DNA of 64,000 bases from REEB76 sp963774895 (GTDB taxonomy: Bacteria; Pseudomonadota; Gammaproteobacteria; Natronospirales; REEB76): assembly GCA_963774895.1 (NCBI GenBank), contig CAVZGN010000002.1, forward strand, positions 248,001 through 312,000. Direction: 5' to 3'. The notes beneath the pieces were generated by a model that was not told where the DNA came from, did not search any database, and was given only the letters and a program-made list of their open reading frames with translations. Positions 7,921 through 16,949 of the stretch are shown piece by piece. The translations under genes were made by a program, and so were the position numbers. The first letter of the stretch is position 1, and the number at the start of each line of letters is the position of its first letter.

Positions 7921-9087
7921 ATGACAGCTAGATTACCGCTCGCCCTCCTTGGCCTAATACTGCTGTCCGGTATTGCGGTGCCGACGCTTGCGGCTGACGA
8001 CGCTGCCCAACAAGCGCAACTGCAGGAACTGCGTGCACGCATCAGCCGGCTGCAGTCGAAACTGGACAACGATATCCAGCAACGCAGCAAGCTGCAGCTG
8101 CAGTTGCGTAGCAGCGAGCAGCAGATCGCACGACTCAGCAAGAGCCTGCATGCGCTTGAGCATTCCATCACTCAGGCACAATCACATCTAGCGGCATTGC
8201 AGCGCGAACAAGCCCAGCAGCAAGTGGCGCTCGCGGCCCAGAAAGATGCACTCGCCAAGCAGATTCAGGCTGCGTACATGCAAGGCCGGGACTCGCAGCT
8301 GCAGCTGCTGCTTAACGCCCAGGATCCCGCCACCATCAGCCGGCTGTTGGCCTACTATGATTATTTCAACAAGGCGCGGGCGGCGCGCATCCAAGCAGTG
8401 CGCGCGGAGCTCGAAGCGCTGGCAACCATCAACGCCCAGGTCCAGCAGCAGCTAAAGAATCTTGCAAACCTGCGCGCTCAGCGCACCCAGTCACTGGCAA
8501 CGCTGGAGCGCAGCCGCCAGCAACGCCAGCAAGCGCTTGTGCAGCTCAACGCCGGTATCCAGACCAGCAGCCAGAAGCTGGCACACATGCGAGATGACGC
8601 GCGCTCCATCGAGAACCTGCTGGCGAACCTGCAACAGACTCTGGCGGACATCCCCGCGGGACTCGAAGGCCACCATCGCTTTGCCAGTCTGCGTGGACGA
8701 CTGCCATGGCCGGTAGCCGGGCATGTCATCCAGCATTTCGGTGAGCCTTTGGCGGGCGGCCGTCTACGCGCGCGCGGCGACCTGATCGCCGCGCCTGTAG
8801 GTACGCCGGTGCGCGCCATCTCCTATGGACGCGTGGTGTTCGCTGACTGGTTGCCGCATTTTGGCCTGCTGGTCATCATCGACCATGGCGATGGTTACAT
8901 GAGCATCTATGCACATAATCAGAGTGTCTATGCACAGGTGGGCGATTGGGTGCAAATGGGCGAGACTATCGCTATGCTCGGCGACAGCGGTGGCCAGAAT
9001 CAGGCGGCCCTGTACTTTGAAATCCGTTATCGCAATGTGGCGCTCAGTCCTAAAGACTGGTGCCGAGGACGTCTGCCGCGGGGTTAA
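7921..9087 (+). CDS. envC: Murein hydrolase activator EnvC
   Basis: A 388-aa periplasmic protein. The signal peptide ends near VPTLAADD, a long glutamine-rich coiled coil spans about residues 25-255, and a C-terminal LytM/M23 domain covers about residues 290-385. The LytM zinc ligands are degenerate: the HxH position reads LYFEIR and the usual HxxxD motif is absent. This is expected for EnvC, which activates amidases AmiA/AmiB at the division septum rather than cutting peptidoglycan. ctpA (68 bp on) and yibQ follow in the same direction, a common arrangement. Confidence 0.93.
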   Translation: MTARLPLALLGLILLSGIAVPTLAADDAAQQAQLQELRARISRLQSKLDNDIQQRSKLQLQLRSSEQQIARLSKSLHALEHSITQAQSHLAALQREQAQQQVALAAQKDALAKQIQAAYMQGRDSQLQLLLNAQDPATISRLLAYYDYFNKARAARIQAVRAELEALATINAQVQQQLKNLANLRAQRTQSLATLERSRQQRQQALVQLNAGIQTSSQKLAHMRDDARSIENLLANLQQTLADIPAGLEGHHRFASLRGRLPWPVAGHVIQHFGEPLAGGRLRARGDLIAAPVGTPVRAISYGRVVFADWLPHFGLLVIIDHGDGYMSIYAHNQSVYAQVGDWVQMGETIAMLGDSGGQNQAALYFEIRYRNVALSPKDWCRGRLPRG

Positions 9088-9154
9088 TCGCCGTGCCGCA
9101 TGTTATCGTGATGGAGAATTTCAGCGGGCTGTTATCAGCTGGAGACTAAGTCAT

Positions 9155-10480
9155 ATGTTCAGCACTTTGTCAAAATCCGCCGCGTTCATTGGTAGTTGCA
9201 TGTTCAGTATGACATTCGCGTTCATACCGACGGCTAACGCCGCGCCTACGAGCGCGCCGGCCGCCCACACCCAAGCGCAGACACCCTTACCCTGGCAGCA
9301 GGTGCGCTTGCTCGCCGACGTCATGCAACTGGTGAAGGAAGATTACGTGCAGCCCGTGGATGACACCACGCTCATCAACAATGCCATCAGCGGTATGCTG
9401 GCGGGGCTGGACCCGCATTCCGCGTTCCTGGACAAGAACGACTACCAGCAAATGCAGATCATCACCACCGGAGAATTCGGTGGTCTGGGCCTGGAAGTCA
9501 CCCAGCAGGACGGCGCGGTGGTGGTGATCTCGCCGATCGACGGCACACCCGCTGCCCAGGCCGGCGTCCAGACCGGCGATATCATCTTGCAGGTGGATGG
9601 CACCAGTCTGGATGGCATGAATCTGGACAATGCGGTGGCGCTGATGCGCGGCAAGCCCGGCACTGCCATCAGCCTCACGATTCTGCGCCACGGTGTCGCC
9701 AAACCCCTGGAGTTCAAGCTCACGCGTGCCGAAGTGCATATGGCGAGTGTGCGCAGCCGGCTGCTGCAGCCGGGTTACGGTTATGTGCGCATCAGCCAGT
9801 ACAGCGAGGATACCGGCCAAGGCGTCATCGATGCCGTGAAGTTGCTTAACCAACGGAATAAAGCGCCGTTGAAAGGCTTGATCCTGGATCTGCGCAACAA
9901 CCCCGGCGGTCTGGTGGATGCGGCCGTGGATGTCTCGAATGCCTTCCTCAACAGCGGCATCATCGTCACAGCCAAAGGCCGTGCGCCGGATTCCAACTTC
10001 GTGCGCCGCGCCACCCCCGGCGACATACTCATGGGCGCGCCACTGGTGGTACTGGTGAACGCGGGTACCGCCTCGGCGGCGGAGATCAATGCCGGCGCAC
10101 TCCAGGACAATCATCGCGCCCTGATCCTCGGCATCCAGACGTTCGGCAAAGGTTCGGTGCAGACCGTGATCCCACTGCCGGAAGGTGCGGCCATCAAACT
10201 CACGACCGCCCTGTATTACACGCCTTCCGGCCATTCAATCCAGGCGGAAGGCATCAAGCCGGATATCGAGGTCCCGGAGCTCAATGTGGCGATCTCCAAG
10301 ACCGCCAACGAAAATCTTACGGAAGCCAATCTGCAAGGTCATCTCGCCAATACCACACCGACACCGGAAGACGCGGCCGGCACCAGCGCCACCGACACAC
10401 TGGCGCAGCAGGACTTCCAGTTATATCAGGCCCTCATCATCCTCAAGGGGCTGAGCTTCGTGGCCGGTGGACCTGGATGA
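9155..10480 (+). CDS. ctpA: S41-family C-terminal processing peptidase
   Basis: A 441-aa periplasmic serine protease. The ATG at 9155 is preceded by GGAG and gives a signal peptide (MFSTLSKSAAFIGSCMFSMT...); the open frame extends 82 codons further upstream but overlaps envC. After a helical region, a PDZ domain (GEFGGLGLEV...AGVQTGDIILQVDG) precedes the protease domain. The Ser/Lys pair is visible in NAGTASAAEI (Ser) and FGKGSVQ (Lys). Such proteases process or degrade periplasmic proteins, often cell-wall hydrolases, which fits the envC context. It overlaps yibQ by 4 bp (ATGA). Confidence 0.93.
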   Translation: MFSTLSKSAAFIGSCMFSMTFAFIPTANAAPTSAPAAHTQAQTPLPWQQVRLLADVMQLVKEDYVQPVDDTTLINNAISGMLAGLDPHSAFLDKNDYQQMQIITTGEFGGLGLEVTQQDGAVVVISPIDGTPAAQAGVQTGDIILQVDGTSLDGMNLDNAVALMRGKPGTAISLTILRHGVAKPLEFKLTRAEVHMASVRSRLLQPGYGYVRISQYSEDTGQGVIDAVKLLNQRNKAPLKGLILDLRNNPGGLVDAAVDVSNAFLNSGIIVTAKGRAPDSNFVRRATPGDILMGAPLVVLVNAGTASAAEINAGALQDNHRALILGIQTFGKGSVQTVIPLPEGAAIKLTTALYYTPSGHSIQAEGIKPDIEVPELNVAISKTANENLTEANLQGHLANTTPTPEDAAGTSATDTLAQQDFQLYQALIILKGLSFVAGGPG

Positions 10481-11322
10481 TTAGCAGGTCAGCACCACAG
10501 CCATTTGCATGTTGGTGTCTGTGTTTGTTAGTTGCGTTGTTGATGAGCATCAGCAGTGCCAGCTTGTATGCTGCCGCACCCGTCGCCCATCCGGTGGTGG
10601 CCATCATCATCGACGATCTGGGCAACACCCTTGAGGAAGGACAACGCGCCGTGGAACTGCCTGGTCCGGTGGCGTGTGCCATTCTCCCCTACACCAAATA
10701 TTCCGTGAGCATCGCCGATCAAGCCCACGCACGCGGCAAGGAAGTGCTGCTGCATATGCCCATGCAGGCGATCGAGGATACGCCGCTGGGCCGCGGCGGC
10801 ATCACCTTGGAAATGGACCAGCAGGAAATCCAGCAGACGGTGCGCGCGGACATCGCAGCCATCCCGCATCTGGTGGGCATTAACAATCACGAAGGCAGCC
10901 TCATCAGCATGCATCCGGGTGATCTCGCCTGGATCATGCAGACCCTGCATGCAATCGGGAATCTGTACTTCGTGGACAGTTACACCACCGTGGACAGTAT
11001 CGCCTATCAGATCGCTGGTGAGAACGGCGTACCCGCGGCACGTCGCGATGTGTTCCTGGACGACGACAACAATCCCCAGGCGGTGCAGTTCCAGTTCAAG
11101 CGTCTGCTGGAGATTGCACACAAGAAAGGTTTTGCCCTTGCCATCGGCCATCCGCGGCCGGCAACCCTGGAAGTGCTGGCGGCTGAACTACCGAAACTTT
11201 CAAGCCAGGGTGTCGGACTGGTACCGGTGGCTGAGATCGTGAAACTGCAGCAACAGCATCCGATTCCCTGGCCTGAATCCATCTATCCTCTGCCACAGCA
11301 CACGAATTCCCAGCCTCAATGA
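10477..11322 (+). CDS. yibQ: Divergent polysaccharide deacetylase family protein (YibQ-like)
   Basis: A 281-aa exported protein with an N-terminal signal anchor (LCLLVALLMSISSASLYAA) and a NodB-like fold of the YibQ/DUF610 group. Conserved stretches are VAIIIDDLGN, EVLLHMPMQ, GINNHEGS and IGHPRPATLEVL. The aspartate pair IDD and the histidines correspond to metal-site positions. The NNH motif is usually followed by MGS in relatives as I know them; here it is EGS. The start overlaps the end of ctpA (ATGA), so the genes are translationally coupled. The substrate is not established. Confidence 0.87.
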   Translation: MISRSAPQPFACWCLCLLVALLMSISSASLYAAAPVAHPVVAIIIDDLGNTLEEGQRAVELPGPVACAILPYTKYSVSIADQAHARGKEVLLHMPMQAIEDTPLGRGGITLEMDQQEIQQTVRADIAAIPHLVGINNHEGSLISMHPGDLAWIMQTLHAIGNLYFVDSYTTVDSIAYQIAGENGVPAARRDVFLDDDNNPQAVQFQFKRLLEIAHKKGFALAIGHPRPATLEVLAAELPKLSSQGVGLVPVAEIVKLQQQHPIPWPESIYPLPQHTNSQPQ

Positions 11323-11444
11323 TGAGCAAGTAGCGGACCAACACCCGCAACTGATATCCAGCCTTTCAGTTTCAAAGCTGCAGATCCATCTTTAAAATAA
11401 TCAGGCTATCTGCGAGTTTTTCTAAGTCCGTGAAATCGCTCTGC

Positions 11445-11450
11445 TAAAAT
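11445..11450 (+). promoter_or_regulatory. Possible uvrD -10 element (TAAAAT) close to the start codon
   Basis: TGCTAAAAT reads as an extended -10 element ending only 6 nt before the uvrD ATG, and no ribosome-binding site precedes that ATG. If real, the uvrD message would be leaderless or nearly so. No convincing -35 is seen. Confidence 0.3.
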
Positions 11451-11456
11451 GCCCGC

Positions 11457-13613
11457 ATGGATGTCACCGCGATCCTGGATCCCTTGAATCCCGCCCAGCG
11501 CGAGGCGGTGACCGCCGAGTCCAAACCGTTGCTGGTGCTGGCGGGCGCCGGCAGCGGCAAGACCCGGGTACTAGTGCACCGCATCGCCTGGTTGATACAG
11601 GTCGAACATGTATCACCGTATGGCATTCTTGCCGTGACCTTCACCAACAAGGCCGCCGGCGAGATGCGCCTGCGCATCGAGCAACTGATCGGCGGCTCGG
11701 CGCGCAGCATGTGGGTCGGCACGTTTCACGGGCTCGCCCATCGGCTGCTGCGCCAGCATTGGCGTGAGGCCAAACTGCCACAGGCTTTCCAGATCCTGGA
11801 TTCCGAAGATCAATACCGCCTCATCCGCCGGGTTCTCAAGAGTCTTGATCTCGACGAGGCCCGCTATCCGCCGCGCCAGCTGCAATGGTTCATCAACTCA
11901 CGCAAAGACGAAGGCCTGCGCGCCAAACATATTGCCGAGGGCGACGATCCCACCCATCGGCGGATGTTGCGCACCTACGCAGCTTATGAAACCACCTGTG
12001 AGCGCGGCGGACTGGTGGATTTCGCGGAACTGTTGCTGCGCGCGCTGGAGTTATGGCGTAACGACGCGGCGCTGCTGGCCCATTATCAGCAGCGTTTCCA
12101 TCACATCCTGGTGGATGAATTCCAGGATACCAACGCCATCCAGTACGCCTGGATCCGCCTGCTGGCTGGCAAGCAGAGCGTGCCGTTCGTGGTGGGTGAC
12201 GACGACCAGTCCATCTATGCCTGGCGCGGTGCCAGGATCGAGAACATCCTCAAATTCGAGAAGGATTTCCCCGCTACACGTATGCTGCGTCTGGAACAGA
12301 ACTACCGTTCCACCGGCAACATCCTCAAGGCCGCCAACGCCCTGATTGCCAACAACAGCGCGCGCCTCGGCAAGAAGCTGTGGACCAGTGGCGCCGATGG
12401 CCTGCCGATACGGGTGTATGCCGCCTACAACGAACAGGACGAAGCACAGTTCGTGATAGATCAGATCAAGCGCTGGCAGGAACAGGGTGGTGCGCGCCAT
12501 GACATCGCGGTGCTGTACCGTTCCAATGCCCAGTCGCGGGTGTTCGAGGAGCGCCTGCTGGCGGAGGCCATCCCTTACCGGGTCTATGGCGGTCCACGCT
12601 TCTTCGAACGTCAGGAAATCAAGGATGCACTGGCCTATCTGCGCCTGCTCGAGAACCGCGATGACGATGCTTCCTTCGAGCGCATCATCAACTTGCCGGC
12701 CCGCGGCATCGGCTCGCGCACCCTGGATACCCTGCGGGAGCGATCACGCCGTGACAACCTGTCGCTATGGCGGGTGTTGCGCCAGGTGGTGGACAGCAAG
12801 GATGCACCCGCGCGGGTAATGGGCACACTCGATGGTTTTGCCAAACTTGTGGATGACATGGACAAAGAAGTGCGCGGGCTGGTTCTGTTCGAACAAGTCG
12901 ATCACGTGATTGATAGCAGCGGCCTTGTGGATCACTACCAAGCGGAAAAAGGTGAACGCGGTGAGACCCGGGTGGAAAACCTGCAGGAACTGGTGAGCGC
13001 GGCACGCGGATTTCAGCCGGAGGATCTGCAAGGCATGATGCCGCTGTCGGCTTTTCTTGCGCACGCCGCCTTGGAAGCCGGCGAAGGCCAGGCGCAGAAA
13101 TGGGAGGATTGTGTGCAGCTCATGACGCTGCATTCCGCCAAGGGCCTGGAGTTTCCACTGGTGTTCATCTGCGGTCTGGAAGACGGCCTGTTCCCGCATG
13201 AACGCTCCAGCGAGGATCTGGAGGGGCTCGAGGAGGAACGGCGCTTGTGCTATGTGGGCATGACGCGCGCCAAGCAGGAATTGTATCTCAGTTATGCCGA
13301 GAGCCGCCGGCTGCACGGCATGGATAACTACGGCGTGCCCTCACGGTTTCTGAGGGAGATTCCACCCGACTTGTTGCAGGAGATACGTCCACGGGTGCAA
13401 GTGTCGCGGCCGTACACCACATCGGCCACCGTCTACACGCAGGATGCGCCAGTCGGTCTGAGCCTCGGCCAGCGGGTACGCCACCCGAGCTTTGGCGAAG
13501 GCACGGTGCTGGATTACGAAGGCAGTGGCGCACATGCACGTGTGCAGGTGAATTTCAATACCGCCGGCGCCAAATGGCTGGTAGTGGCTTACGCTAACCT
13601 CATGCCGATTTGA
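11457..13613 (+). CDS. uvrD: DNA helicase II (UvrD)
   Basis: A 718-aa superfamily 1A 3'-5' helicase for nucleotide excision and mismatch repair. Motifs in order: Q motif LNPAQREAV; Walker A LAGAGSGKTRVL; motif Ia TFTNKAAGEMR; motif II LVDEFQDTN; motif III VGDDDQSIYAWRGA; motif IV EQNYRS; motif V LMTLHSAKGLEFPLVFICGLEDGLFPH; motif VI EERRLCYVGMTRAKQ. The C-terminus carries the RNA-polymerase-binding Tudor-like tail (GQRVRHPSFGEGTVLDYEG). Length is normal for UvrD rather than Rep. It appears to be a single-gene transcription unit. Confidence 0.96.
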   Translation: MDVTAILDPLNPAQREAVTAESKPLLVLAGAGSGKTRVLVHRIAWLIQVEHVSPYGILAVTFTNKAAGEMRLRIEQLIGGSARSMWVGTFHGLAHRLLRQHWREAKLPQAFQILDSEDQYRLIRRVLKSLDLDEARYPPRQLQWFINSRKDEGLRAKHIAEGDDPTHRRMLRTYAAYETTCERGGLVDFAELLLRALELWRNDAALLAHYQQRFHHILVDEFQDTNAIQYAWIRLLAGKQSVPFVVGDDDQSIYAWRGARIENILKFEKDFPATRMLRLEQNYRSTGNILKAANALIANNSARLGKKLWTSGADGLPIRVYAAYNEQDEAQFVIDQIKRWQEQGGARHDIAVLYRSNAQSRVFEERLLAEAIPYRVYGGPRFFERQEIKDALAYLRLLENRDDDASFERIINLPARGIGSRTLDTLRERSRRDNLSLWRVLRQVVDSKDAPARVMGTLDGFAKLVDDMDKEVRGLVLFEQVDHVIDSSGLVDHYQAEKGERGETRVENLQELVSAARGFQPEDLQGMMPLSAFLAHAALEAGEGQAQKWEDCVQLMTLHSAKGLEFPLVFICGLEDGLFPHERSSEDLEGLEEERRLCYVGMTRAKQELYLSYAESRRLHGMDNYGVPSRFLREIPPDLLQEIRPRVQVSRPYTTSATVYTQDAPVGLSLGQRVRHPSFGEGTVLDYEGSGAHARVQVNFNTAGAKWLVVAYANLMPI

Positions 13614-13679
13614 ATCGCCTGATACACAGCAATGCATGCTTAATCAAACACGGTATTGTTAACTGAGATTGACGTTAGC

Positions 13680-13699
13680 ATCTACTCACATGAGTAGAT
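13680..13699. repeat. Inverted repeat upstream of the LOG-family gene
   Basis: ATCTACTC and GAGTAGAT form a perfect 8-bp inverted repeat around a 4-nt centre, 60 bp before the downstream gene. A -35-like TTGACG lies just before it. It could be an operator; the function is inferred. Confidence 0.35.
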
Positions 13700-13759
13700 T
13701 CAGATAGTTGAGTTCTGCAATCAGACGGGTTGCTGTAGAAATTTTCATTGGAGCACGCT

Positions 13760-14485
13760 ATGAAAACTGAAGATAAGCACTATTTATCTCCGCAACCAGA
13801 AAACCTGGATGCTATCCGCAGCCGCGAGTCTTGGAAGGTACTAAGGATGTTGGCGGAATTTGTCGAAGGCTTCGAACAGCTGGCCACCATCCGTCCTTCG
13901 GTAAGCATCTTTGGCTCCGCACGCAGTACCCCGGAGCACCCGTATTACGCACTCGCAGAACAGATCAGCCGGTCCTTATCCGACGCCGGGTTCACGGTGG
14001 TGACCGGCGGCGGACCGGGGCTTATGGAGGCTGCCAACAAGGGCGCCTACGCGGGTAAATCGCCTAGCATTGGGCTCAACATACAACTGCCCCATGAACA
14101 GAGAGCCAACGAGTTTCAGGATATCTCACTCAAGTTCCGGCATTTCTTCACGCGTAAGGTGATGTTCGTGAAGTACGCTTCGGCTTATGTGGTGCTGCCG
14201 GGTGGATTCGGTACTCTGGATGAACTCAGCGAGATTCTCACGCTTATACAAACCGGCAAGACTCTGCCAATCCCGATCCTGCTGGTGGGCAGCAAGTTCT
14301 GGAAAGGCTTGGTGGATTGGCTCAGAGCAAACATGGTTGGCGAGAACATGATCGATGAACAGGATCTCGATCTTTTCAAGGTGGTGGACAAACCCCAGGA
14401 AGTGGTCAGTGCCATCTTCGAGTATTACGGATCCCGCGGTTTTGAACCTTCTGCCCAGGAAAGAGAGACGCTGCTGGAACTATAG
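13760..14485 (+). CDS. LOG-family (TIGR00730) Rossmann-fold protein
   Basis: A 241-aa protein. Defining motifs are GGGPGLMEAANKGAY (nucleotide-phosphate loop) and the catalytic PGGFGTLDELSE. Family members hydrolyse nucleoside 5'-monophosphates to base and ribose 5-phosphate (cytokinin-type phosphoribohydrolase). The N-terminal extension (about 50 residues before SIFGSAR) places it with the larger LOG/PpnN-like bacterial forms rather than the short plant-type ones. I chose the ATG at 13760 because GGAG lies 7 nt upstream. The substrate in this organism is not evident. Confidence 0.85.
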   Translation: MKTEDKHYLSPQPENLDAIRSRESWKVLRMLAEFVEGFEQLATIRPSVSIFGSARSTPEHPYYALAEQISRSLSDAGFTVVTGGGPGLMEAANKGAYAGKSPSIGLNIQLPHEQRANEFQDISLKFRHFFTRKVMFVKYASAYVVLPGGFGTLDELSEILTLIQTGKTLPIPILLVGSKFWKGLVDWLRANMVGENMIDEQDLDLFKVVDKPQEVVSAIFEYYGSRGFEPSAQERETLLEL

Positions 14486-14505
14486 CGGCAGTTTGCGCAC
14501 GACAT

Positions 14506-14982
14506 TCAGTTTTCCTGCTTGCCCACATCGATGTCGTCCAGATCATGGGAATAATCGGTGGCCAGTATGCCGCGGGCCAGGCTCTCGTCCGAACGAGTCA
14601 CCCGTAGTTTGATACCGCCAAGGGCAATGGAGTACAACCAGTCCATCTGTACCATATTGTCGTCGAACAATAGGGCATGGATGCCCTCCGCAGCCAGACG
14701 TCCCATGGCGATGTGTGCGTCGGTGGTTTTGTCGAAGACGGCGACCGTGATGTATTCGTCCTTGTCATCGACCAAGCCGGGATCGCAATCCGCAAGACTC
14801 GCGGCGCTTGAGAAATGCCATAATTTGCGCCCGCGCACGTTTGTGAGCGTGACGTACAGGCGAATTAGCCAGACGGAAAATCGGCGGACTGCGGAATAGG
14901 CCAGCACTAGCTGATCTCTGGATTTGTCTTGGATAGATCGGGCAGTTGAGATTAAAGCACAATACGCTAATGGCGGCGGCAT
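14506..14982 (-). CDS. DUF2007-domain protein (putative signal-transducing protein family)
   Basis: The recognisable part is the C-terminal half: VFDKTTDAHIAMGRLAAEGI followed by ALLFDDNMVQMDWLYSIALG and LRVTRSDESLARGIL, matching the short DUF2007 fold. Family proteins usually start just before this domain, so the N-terminal about 70 residues and the start at 14982 are doubtful; no good ribosome site supports any start. The gene is convergent with the LOG-family gene. The biochemical role of the family is not established. Confidence 0.6.
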   Translation of the reverse strand: MPPPLAYCALISTARSIQDKSRDQLVLAYSAVRRFSVWLIRLYVTLTNVRGRKLWHFSSAASLADCDPGLVDDKDEYITVAVFDKTTDAHIAMGRLAAEGIHALLFDDNMVQMDWLYSIALGGIKLRVTRSDESLARGILATDYSHDLDDIDVGKQEN

Positions 14983-15013
14983 AAAAAACCCGGCGGAAGG
15001 AGTACCGCCGGGT
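14983..15013 (-). terminator. Rho-independent terminator, minus strand, with no annotated gene before it
   Basis: CCCGGCGG and CCGCCGGG form a perfect 8-bp stem around an 8-nt loop, followed on the minus strand by six T residues. It has no U-run in the plus direction. The only sequence it could terminate is the gene-free stretch 15014-15276, hence the suggestion of a small RNA there. It also overlaps the upstream end of the DUF2007 frame. Confidence 0.7.
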
Positions 15014-15276
15014 CAAGGCCTTCATGGCCAGAGGTGATTGAGTGTACCTAAATATAAGGGCGTAAGCATCCTTGCTGGTCCGTAGCCCGCCCCGGGTCCT
15101 CATTACGTCCTTGTCCCACCATTCCGTGGCGGTACAGGCAAGTGTTAATCTGCCACTGGCACTGTGCCGGCACAGTCGGTAGATGCCGGCAACTCTTGTA
15201 GGAAAAGGCTTACACCGATGGTTTTATCAAGCTGAATTACGGCAAAATCCCGCTACAACCACCAAAACTCTCTGCC
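15014..15276. other. Intergenic region upstream of pip; possible small-RNA locus
   Basis: No coding gene is supported here. It contains a perfect 16-bp palindrome ACTGTGCCGGCACAGT (15161-15176) and, at its left edge, the orphan minus-strand terminator. TATATT at about 15046 (minus strand) is a possible -10 element. I did not recognise 6S RNA, SRP RNA, tmRNA or RNase P RNA in it. Confidence 0.35.
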
Positions 15277-16233
15277 ATGCGCGAACTCTTTCCCCCGCTC
15301 GAACCCTATGCCCAACGCAGCCTGCCGGTGCAAGCGCCCCACGAAATTTACCTGGAGGAGTGCGGCAATTCCGATGGTCTGCCAGTGATCTTCGTTCACG
15401 GTGGCCCGGGTGGTGGCTGCACCACCGACAACCGCCGGTTTTTCGATCCTGCGCGCTACCGCATCGTGCTGTTCGATCAACGTGGTTGCGGCCGCTCACG
15501 TCCGCATGCGGAACTTGCACACAATACCACCCAGGCGCTGATCGAGGACATGGAGCGTATCCGCGAAATCCTCGGCATCGAGCGCTGGCTGGTTTTCGGT
15601 GGATCCTGGGGCTCAACTCTGGCGCTGGTGTATGCCGAGACCCATCCACAACGGGTCATAGCGCTGATCCTGCGGGGGATTTTTCTGGTGACTGCGGCGG
15701 AACTGGGATGGTTCTACCAGGATGGCATCCAGCATATATTCCCCGATTATTTTGCGGACTTCGTGGCGCCGATCCCTGCAGCCGAGCGTAGCGATCTCAT
15801 GCACGCCTATTACAAGCGACTCACCAGCGATGATCACGAAATACGTCGTCATGTGGCAGAAGTATGGTCATTGTTCGAGGCGCGCTGTTCGACCCTGCTG
15901 CCCAGCCAATCGGTTGTGGAGCATTTTTCCGAGCCGGATGTGGCCATGGCCATCGCGCGCATCGAATCTCACTACTTCGTGCATGACTGTTTCCTGGCCC
16001 CCAACCAAATCATCCGTGATGCGCCATTGATCCGCGACATCCCCGGCGTGATCGTACAAGGACGCTACGATGTGGTATGTCCGGCGTCGGCTGCCTGGCA
16101 GCTGCACATGGCTTGGCCTATAGCCCGGTTGCGGCTGATCCCGGATGCCGGACACGCTGCCAGCGAACCGGGCACCTGCTCTGCTCTGGTGGAAGCCACC
16201 GATGAATTTGCCGACCGTTTCCAAAGCCGATGA
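15277..16233 (+). CDS. pip: Proline iminopeptidase
   Basis: A 318-aa alpha/beta hydrolase that releases N-terminal proline from peptides in the cytosol. The oxyanion/HGGPGGG motif is VIFVHGGPGGG, the nucleophile is the serine in GGSWGSTL, and the catalytic Asp and His lie in GRYDVVCP and DAGHAASEP. DQRGCGRS is also characteristic. Length matches the family. The stop overlaps the dtd start by 4 bp (ATGA), so the two are an operon. Confidence 0.95.
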   Translation: MRELFPPLEPYAQRSLPVQAPHEIYLEECGNSDGLPVIFVHGGPGGGCTTDNRRFFDPARYRIVLFDQRGCGRSRPHAELAHNTTQALIEDMERIREILGIERWLVFGGSWGSTLALVYAETHPQRVIALILRGIFLVTAAELGWFYQDGIQHIFPDYFADFVAPIPAAERSDLMHAYYKRLTSDDHEIRRHVAEVWSLFEARCSTLLPSQSVVEHFSEPDVAMAIARIESHYFVHDCFLAPNQIIRDAPLIRDIPGVIVQGRYDVVCPASAAWQLHMAWPIARLRLIPDAGHAASEPGTCSALVEATDEFADRFQSR

Positions 16234-16679
16234 TTGGCCTGTTGCAGCGCGTCACTCGTGCATCGGTGGACATTGATGGTAAACAGGTCGCGGCTATCGG
16301 CCGGGGACTGTTGGTGTTCATCGGTGTCGAGCGTAGTGACACCCAAGCACAGGCCGATCGTCTGCTGGAACGTTTGCTTGCCTATCGCGTATTTCCGGAC
16401 ATCACCGGCCGCATGAATCGTGACCTGCGGGAAGTCGGCGCTGGCCTGTTACTGGTACCGCAGTTCACGCTGCCTGCAGATACCCAGAAAGGCAACCGCC
16501 CGAGTTTCACGCCAGCCGCGCCGCCGGAACAGGGCCAGTATTTGTTTACCTATCTCTTAAACCAGGCTAAGCGTGCCCACCCCGATACCCAAAGTGGCGT
16601 GTTCGGAGCGCAGATGCAGGTAGCGCTGGTCAATGATGGGCCGGTAACCTTCTGGCTGAGGGTCCCGGCCGATGTATAG
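16230..16679 (+). CDS. dtd: D-aminoacyl-tRNA deacylase
   Basis: A 149-aa homodimeric enzyme that removes D-amino acids from mischarged tRNAs. Hallmarks are the N-terminus MIGLLQRVTRASV, the catalytic SQFT-like segment (here VPQFTLPADT), GNRPSFTPAAPPE, and the cis Gly-Pro motif NDGPVTFWL. The usual SQFTL reads PQFTL, a conservative change. It is coupled to pip by a 4-bp overlap. About 270 bp of non-coding sequence follow before the HisA-like gene. Confidence 0.93.
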   Translation: MIGLLQRVTRASVDIDGKQVAAIGRGLLVFIGVERSDTQAQADRLLERLLAYRVFPDITGRMNRDLREVGAGLLLVPQFTLPADTQKGNRPSFTPAAPPEQGQYLFTYLLNQAKRAHPDTQSGVFGAQMQVALVNDGPVTFWLRVPADV

Positions 16680-16949
16680 GATCAGGAGGATATGGATTGT
16701 CCCTGACACCGATCTGGATTAGGATTGCAGCGCCGGTAGTCAATAAAACATGCGTACTAAGCACTGGCTTACTTGTATATGCCCGGCGCACATATTCCGC
16801 ATTCAGCATCATTGACCAGCCCGGATACACTCCCATGTTTTTAATACGCACTCAGTATCCTGCACCTTCGCCCAGCAGTAACAACCTGGAGATCAGGCGG
16901 TCGGCTTACTCAGGTGATAAATAACACCGACTAAAACCAGGCGACCAGC

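Noticed and set aside
14765..15103. A 112-codon minus-strand frame overlapping the DUF2007 gene and the terminator.
   Set aside because: It reads through the terminator hairpin and has no family match; it is an overlap artefact.
16697..16924. A 75-codon open frame between dtd and the HisA-like gene.
   Set aside because: No ribosome site, unlikely composition and no recognisable family; treated as non-coding.
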